From Xanthomonas sp. 10-10 (GTDB lineage: Bacteria; Pseudomonadota; Gammaproteobacteria; Xanthomonadales; Xanthomonadaceae): a DNA stretch of 64,000 bases. The notes beneath the pieces were generated by a model. It made no database searches. It was not told the DNA's origin and saw only the letters and a program-made list of their open reading frames with translations. Positions 59,672 through 64,000 of the stretch are shown one piece after another (the stretch's first letter is position 1; the number at the start of each line of letters is the position of its first letter). The stretch is from assembly GCF_040182365.1 (NCBI RefSeq), contig NZ_CP144460.1:3472001-3536000 (forward strand). The letters are read 5' to 3'. A program made the translations under genes and the position numbers.

Positions 59672-61189
59672 CTACATCGCCACCCGACTGCGCCCACCCC
59701 ATACCTGTTCGCCGGCCTGGCAATAGCGCTCAATAAACGCCTGCTGCGAGGGCATTTGTTCCACCACGCGCTGGATCGGCTGCGCAATGCCATCCAGCAG
59801 GCGACGCAGATCGGCGTCCGACAATGCGGCAGCCAGCGGATGATGCTGCTGCGGCACGATGCCCTGCCCCAGCAGTACGTGCGTCCAGGAATCCACGCGA
59901 AACAGTTCGTCGGTGCCTTGCCAGGCGTGCGCGCGCTCGCGCCAGGCACGCAGACGCAGGCGCAGCGATTCGGGCAATTCCATGTCGCGGCACTGCTGCC
60001 ACAGCGGCTCGTCGCGCTGCGTCGCGTGGTAATGCAAGATGACGAAATCGCGTACGTGCTCCATCTCGGCGCGGCTGATGTCGTTGAAGACCTCGACCTG
60101 CGACGGCGCGATGCCATCGGCCGGGAACAGGGTGATCAGCCGTACCACCGCGGCAATGGTGAGATGGATGCTGGTGGATTCAAGCGGCTCGATAAAGCCG
60201 CTGGCCAGGCCCAGCGAGACCACATTCCTGTTCCAGGCCTTGAGCCGTCGCCCGGTACGGAACGGCACCAGCCACGGGTCCTTGACCGGGGTTGCGGCAG
60301 TGTCGCGCAGCAGTTTGGCGTGCGCCTGGTCATCGGACATGTGCTGGCTGGAGAACACCAATCCATTGCCAACGCGATGTTGCAAGGGAATATGCCAGCG
60401 CCAGCCCGCCTGATGCGCGATGGCGCGCGTGTACGGCACCGGCGGGCCCACTGCTTCGGTCTGCACCGCCACCGCGCGGTCGCATGGCAGCCAGTGGCTC
60501 CAGTCCTCGTAGCCGGTGTGCAGCGTCTGCTCGATCAACAGGCCACGGAAGCCGGTGCAATCGATGAACAGGTCGCCTTCGATCACCTGACCGTCTTCCA
60601 GCACCAGCGCGGCCACATCGCCGCTATCGGGTTGCAGCGTCACCTGCTGGATCCTGCCTTCGACACGCGTGACCCCGTGCGCCTCGCTACGCGTGCGCAG
60701 GAACCGTGCGTACAGCGCCGCATCCAGGTGGTAGGCGTAGTTGACGGCTGGCTCGCGCGGCAGCGCGAAGCGGTCCACGCGCGAAGCCACCGTTTCCAGG
60801 CAGTAATCGCCAAATGCGCCGGAGATGCCGCGGCGCTGACTTTCCAGCCACAGATGATGGAAGGCGCACACCAGCGTGCTCTGGCCGGTAATGCCGAACG
60901 GGTGGATATAACGCTCGCCCTGCCGGCGCCAATGCTCGAAGGAGATCGACAGCTTGAACGTACCAGCCACCGCGCGCAGAAACTCCTGTTCGTCGATCTG
61001 CAGGAACCGGTGGAAGGTGCGAATGGGCGGCACGGTGGATTCGCCCACCCCCACGGTGGCGATCTGATCGGACTCGACCAGGGTGATGTCCAGCAGGTCG
61101 CGGAACTGATGCGACAACGCGCAGGCCGCGATCCAGCCGGCGGTGCCGCCACCGGCGATGACAACCTTGCGAATCCTGGCCTGGTTCAC
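59672..61189 (-). CDS. Flavin-dependent tryptophan-halogenase-family protein
   Basis: The 505-aa protein has the FAD motif GGGTAGW (residues 13-19), Lys79 in GTFKLSISFEHW, the WRWHIP motif (W-x-W-x-I-P) and FIEPLESTSIH, all hallmarks of flavin-dependent halogenases such as PrnA. Lys79 is the same number as the catalytic lysine there. The GTG start at 61189 has an AGGAG site. It is the last gene of a minus-strand set with a cupin gene, sapC and a TonB receptor, so a carbohydrate-uptake-linked role is more probable than antibiotic synthesis. Substrate unknown. Confidence 0.88.
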   Translation of the reverse strand: MNQARIRKVVIAGGGTAGWIAACALSHQFRDLLDITLVESDQIATVGVGESTVPPIRTFHRFLQIDEQEFLRAVAGTFKLSISFEHWRRQGERYIHPFGITGQSTLVCAFHHLWLESQRRGISGAFGDYCLETVASRVDRFALPREPAVNYAYHLDAALYARFLRTRSEAHGVTRVEGRIQQVTLQPDSGDVAALVLEDGQVIEGDLFIDCTGFRGLLIEQTLHTGYEDWSHWLPCDRAVAVQTEAVGPPVPYTRAIAHQAGWRWHIPLQHRVGNGLVFSSQHMSDDQAHAKLLRDTAATPVKDPWLVPFRTGRRLKAWNRNVVSLGLASGFIEPLESTSIHLTIAAVVRLITLFPADGIAPSQVEVFNDISRAEMEHVRDFVILHYHATQRDEPLWQQCRDMELPESLRLRLRAWRERAHAWQGTDELFRVDSWTHVLLGQGIVPQQHHPLAAALSDADLRRLLDGIAQPIQRVVEQMPSQQAFIERYCQAGEQVWGGRSRVAM

Positions 61190-61229
61190 TGCGTTCTCCT
61201 GTAAGTGGGACCACACGACGGCGGAGCGC

Positions 61230-62258
61230 TCAGCGATTGAGCTTGCCGATCAGCATGGCGCGCAGCTGGCGCGCCAATGTGGGGTCGATCGGGCCCAGCA
61301 CCTGACGCGCGTGCTCGGGCAGATGTTCGCCGGCCCGCTCTGCAGGGCCGAACACGTAGTAGTCGAACAACGCCCGCCAGGCGGCCTTCTCCGACTCCGG
61401 GCGGTCGCGGATGGCCCATAGCGCGTGATACAGCGCCTGCATCGGTGCGGGCAACTGCGCAGGGGCCGTGCTCCACCAATAATTGACCAGCACATTGAAC
61501 GGTTGCAGCGACTGCACGTGGTGCCACCACATGCTGGGGATGAAGATCGCATCGCCCGGCTCGAGCACGGCCGTGCGCGCCTGCGACAACGCATCGGCCA
61601 TGCGCGGGTAGCGTGCAAGATCCGGATTGGCCACATCCACCATGCTCACCACCTGGCCGCCAGGCGTGGGCTCCAGCGGCCCCGGATACAGATTGGCCAC
61701 CTGCCCGGGCGCAAACAAGGTAAAGCGTCGCTGACCTACCGCGCATACCGCCAGGTTATTGGGCGCATCGAAATGGCAGGAGGCGATGACCCGGTTGCCG
61801 ATCCAGATGCTGGGCGGCACAGCCTTGCCGTCTGCACTGACATCCAGGGCATTTCCTGCAGCAAAACCGGGCAAATGCGCATCGATCGGCAACGAGGCCA
61901 GGTAATACGTGGGCGGCTGCTCATCGTCCAGATGCGCCTGGATCGCATCCAGCAGCGCGCCCAGGCTGCCGCGTTGCACGTCGAAGTTGAGATCGCTGCA
62001 ATCGTCGCGATAGAACGGCCGGCCGCCGATTTCGGGAGCGCCATACGAGTACTGCAATGCCCGGCCGGTGTCCATGCTGCGCAACTGCGCCATGGCTTGC
62101 GACGTGCCACGCTGCGCGGCCTGCACCAGCGCCCAGTCGCGCGCAACGCCGCGCAGCACCAGCGGCTGCGCGGACGCACACAATTGCGCCAGCAATGCCG
62201 CATCCGGCTGGCAGTCGCTGCACTCGGGCAGCGGGGCGATCGATGACGGTGCGCTCAT
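61230..62258 (-). CDS. JmjC-type cupin (Cupin_8) protein
   Basis: The 342-aa protein has the cupin-8 (JmjC-like) fold with an iron motif H162-F-D164 in SCHFDAPNN and a distal histidine in MWWHHVQSL (residues 243-251), so Fe(II)/2-oxoglutarate hydroxylase activity is plausible. It is 4 bp from sapC and 40 bp from the halogenase-like gene. The three genes recur together in Xanthomonas and Caulobacter near TonB receptors. The target is unknown. Confidence 0.85.
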   Translation of the reverse strand: MSAPSSIAPLPECSDCQPDAALLAQLCASAQPLVLRGVARDWALVQAAQRGTSQAMAQLRSMDTGRALQYSYGAPEIGGRPFYRDDCSDLNFDVQRGSLGALLDAIQAHLDDEQPPTYYLASLPIDAHLPGFAAGNALDVSADGKAVPPSIWIGNRVIASCHFDAPNNLAVCAVGQRRFTLFAPGQVANLYPGPLEPTPGGQVVSMVDVANPDLARYPRMADALSQARTAVLEPGDAIFIPSMWWHHVQSLQPFNVLVNYWWSTAPAQLPAPMQALYHALWAIRDRPESEKAAWRALFDYYVFGPAERAGEHLPEHARQVLGPIDPTLARQLRAMLIGKLNR

Positions 62259-62262
62259 GCGA

Positions 62263-63024
62263 TCAGGCGCGTGCTGCGACTGCCGCAGCGGCCTGCGTGT
62301 GCTGTAGCCGACGCTGCTTTTCGCCCATCAACCGGCGCAGGTTGTGGTGCGAGGCCAGCATCAGGAACGCGCCTTCCAGGTACCCGGCATGATGCAGCTG
62401 CTGCAAGGCAGCGCCGTCCAGCGCGGCCAATCGCTCGCGGTCGATGCTGTGCAGCCCTTCCAGGTGCACGCCATGGCTGTCGTCGAGCACTACATCCAGT
62501 TTCACCGGTTGGATCAGACCCAGCGCATCGAAGGCCGCGCACATCGCCTGCCCTGCATCCATGCCGTCACGGATGCCGCGCAACACGCTGATGATGTGTT
62601 CCAGATAGGCACTGTGCCCGCCTTGCGGCAGGAAGACCGCCTCGCCTTCGGCACGGCTGACGCGCGGATGCTCCAGGTCGACATGAATCACCGGCTCCTG
62701 CACCAGCGCGCCATCGATACGCTGCTCCTGAAACCCGATCAAGAATGGCCCCTTGGCGACGATGCCCGGCAGGTAGCCGGCATTCCAGCGTCCGTCCTGC
62801 AGAAACAGGTTTTCATCGGGCGCAAAACCCAGCAGGGCCACCGACTGGTAGGCACCGGTGGCCGCATCCTTGCGAAAGAACAGCGGGTATTCGCGTTGCA
62901 GCTCGGCGTACTCGGTGACGAAGGCCGGCACGAAGCCCACCGCATCGCCGAATGCGGCACCAAACCGCAGAATCACGCGCAGATCGTGGTGCGCCACATT
63001 GTTGAGCACTGCATATCGCGACAT
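62263..63024 (-). CDS. SapC-family protein
   Basis: The 253-aa protein is a SapC-like protein, a family first described near S-layer genes of Campylobacter. Family blocks include YAVLNNVAHHDLRVI, GFVPAFVTEYAELQREYPLFF and LLGFAPDENLFLQDGRWNAGY, given in pieces. The start at 63024 has a GGAG site. It lies 4 bp upstream of the cupin gene and follows the TonB receptor by a 425-bp gap with hairpins. No activity is known. Confidence 0.86.
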   Translation of the reverse strand: MSRYAVLNNVAHHDLRVILRFGAAFGDAVGFVPAFVTEYAELQREYPLFFRKDAATGAYQSVALLGFAPDENLFLQDGRWNAGYLPGIVAKGPFLIGFQEQRIDGALVQEPVIHVDLEHPRVSRAEGEAVFLPQGGHSAYLEHIISVLRGIRDGMDAGQAMCAAFDALGLIQPVKLDVVLDDSHGVHLEGLHSIDRERLAALDGAALQQLHHAGYLEGAFLMLASHHNLRRLMGEKQRRLQHTQAAAAVAARA

Positions 63025-63449
63025 CTGGAGCTCCAGCAGTGGCCGGCGATGGCCACTGCACCGGTCGGGGGATCGATCACGCGACGACATGCCGCGTCCG
63101 CTGCCCGCGAGCATTGCCAAAAAGTACGACACCGGCAAGCGGCAGGGCAGCATGCGCCGGTGCACGACGGACGCAGGTATCTGGATGATTGCACGCGTCA
63201 TCCGCATCCCGCTTCCCTTCGATGACGCCGCGCAACCCTGGCGCCTGTTGCGTTCGCCTGCGATGTCGCTGCCGGATGACCTACGCAGCCCGTGTAGCTG
63301 CTGCGGTAGCGTCTGGCAGACGCATCCGGACTGATACAGCCCGGATCGCACAGAGAAAACGACGCGGCAGCCGGCGTGCACACCAGGCACACACCGGCTG
63401 CATCCATAGGACGCACTGGCGTCGGAACGTCGCCGCCAGTGCGATGCCC
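63025..63449. other. Spacer between TonB receptor and sapC
   Basis: This 425-bp region between two minus-strand genes contains two stem-loops near the receptor end and no convincing gene. The remaining 300 bp probably hold the sapC promoter. No operator was recognised. Confidence 0.5.
63354..63443 (-). terminator. Paired stem-loops after the TonB receptor
   Basis: A 10-bp stem CGCACTGGCG/CGCCAGTGCG (63412-63421 and 63434-63443) comes first, then CAGCCGG/CCGGCTG (63368-63374 and 63394-63400) followed by the complement of GAAAAC, giving a short T-run on the minus strand. Together they look like a weak terminator or attenuator after the receptor stop at 63450. Confidence 0.45.
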
Positions 63450-64000
63450 TCAGAACGCGTACCGCACACCCAGCGTGTAGCGCGGCTGCTGGTCGATCAG
63501 GCGGACAATCTGCTTCTCCGATCGCCCATGCCAACGCACGTCTTCGCCGGTGAGGTTGATCGCCTCAAAGCCCACCGACAGCTGCTTGTTGAACGCGTAG
63601 CTGAGGCTGAGGTCGAACTGCTGGTACGCCTCCACGTAGTACGGGTTGCGGTTGGAGGCATCCTGGTTGGCCGCGATCAGGTACTCGTCGCGCCAGTTCC
63701 AGGCCAGACGCGCGCTCCAGCCGTATTTTTCGTACATCAGCATCACGTTGGCGGTATCGCTCAGGCCCAGCAAGGCGAACTGGTCGCGGTCGATGACGTT
63801 GTTGTCGAACGCCACGTCGCCTTCGACGATGGTGTAGTTGGCGTAGATGCCGAAGCCGGTACTGCCGAAGAAGTACTGCCCGCCAAGCTCCCAGCCATGG
63901 ATGTTGGCCTTGTTCTGGTTGATCGGCCGCGACACATCGAACTGGTACAGCGGGTCGGCGGCGGTGCCGACCAGGTCGTATGCGTTTTCCAGCGCCAGGC
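63450..64000 (-). CDS. TonB-dependent receptor, C-terminal part (cut by window edge)
   Basis: Only the last part of the outer-membrane barrel is present, at least 183 residues, with the N-terminal part beyond the window. It has the alternating aromatic strand pattern of TonB-dependent receptors: NIHGWELGGQYFFGSTGFGI, MYEKYGWSARLAWNWRDEYL and SLSYAFNKQLSVGFEAINLT, ending TLGVRYAF with terminal Phe. It would be the receptor of the sapC-cupin-halogenase set. Its ligand cannot be read, although similar receptors are linked with plant polysaccharide uptake. Confidence 0.88.
   Translation of the reverse strand, partial: LALENAYDLVGTAADPLYQFDVSRPINQNKANIHGWELGGQYFFGSTGFGIYANYTIVEGDVAFDNNVIDRDQFALLGLSDTANVMLMYEKYGWSARLAWNWRDEYLIAANQDASNRNPYYVEAYQQFDLSLSYAFNKQLSVGFEAINLTGEDVRWHGRSEKQIVRLIDQQPRYTLGVRYAF

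Noticed and set aside
59672..61189. Antibiotic or pigment halogenase cluster
   Set aside because: No NRPS, PKS or tryptophan-modifying genes nearby; the neighbours are a TonB receptor, SapC and a cupin.
59489..61204. Long plus-strand reading frame opposite the halogenase gene
   Set aside because: The halogenase catalytic motifs on the minus strand are complete; the plus-strand frame has no motif.

Overview
The window looks like chromosomal DNA of a Xanthomonas (GC-rich gammaproteobacterium, Lysobacterales). The evidence is gene content and order: a suf operon headed by an Rrf2 regulator, the kdsDC-lptCAB-rpoN-hpf-ptsN-hprK-rapZ-ptsH-ptsI block, a plant-signal-type LuxR solo upstream of proline iminopeptidase, a secreted PL1 pectate lyase, and intergenic GAATCGG-type repeats. 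I recognise no tRNA, rRNA, CRISPR array, insertion sequence or prophage. The species cannot be fixed from the sequence alone.

Layout. 0.1-6.5 kb: Fe-S assembly operon (Rrf2 regulator, sufB, sufC, sufD, sufS), then a 7-bp tandem repeat array, a GNAT acetyltransferase and a Rieske ferredoxin. 6.6-15.6 kb: a same-strand iron-acquisition cluster behind a Fur-box-like promoter. It holds a TonB-dependent siderophore receptor, a PiuC-type dioxygenase, a Sel1 protein, a PepSY membrane protein, a DUF2271 protein with a possible FMN-attachment motif, a DUF4198 protein, ApbE and a membrane-anchored CysJ-like reductase. Together they could form an NADPH-to-periplasm electron path for ferric-siderophore reduction. 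16-21.3 kb: HutD, a ComEA-like protein, an M20 dipeptidase, a GlsB-type protein and the amgK-murU peptidoglycan-recycling pair. 21.7-29.2 kb: hda, an AI-2E-family transporter, a DUF2066 protein, purM and purN with two membrane genes between them, and two DUF3108 genes in tandem.

29.2-42.4 kb: an intergenic region rich in repeats, then murA with a small EF-hand gene on one side and ibaG on the other. Divergent from these is the long plus-strand run from KDO synthesis (kdsD, kdsC) through LPS export (lptC, lptA, lptB), rpoN, hpf, the nitrogen-type PTS (ptsN, hprK, rapZ, an EIIA-Man protein, HPr, EI). mgtE and a lipoprotein esterase follow.

45-59 kb is more accessory: cyanide-insensitive-type cytochrome bd oxidase (cydA/cydB), two APC amino-acid permeases, pectate lyase, the luxR solo/pip pair with a recognisable lux box, a lysyl-endopeptidase-like secreted protease, a Tai4-like small exported protein and a Tat-exported metallo-beta-lactamase-fold protein. 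59.7-64 kb: a minus-strand TonB receptor (cut by the window edge), SapC, JmjC-type cupin and tryptophan-halogenase-like set.

The two loci most worth attention are the flavin-based periplasmic iron-reduction cluster (9-15.6 kb) and the halogenase/cupin/SapC/TonB receptor set at the right end.
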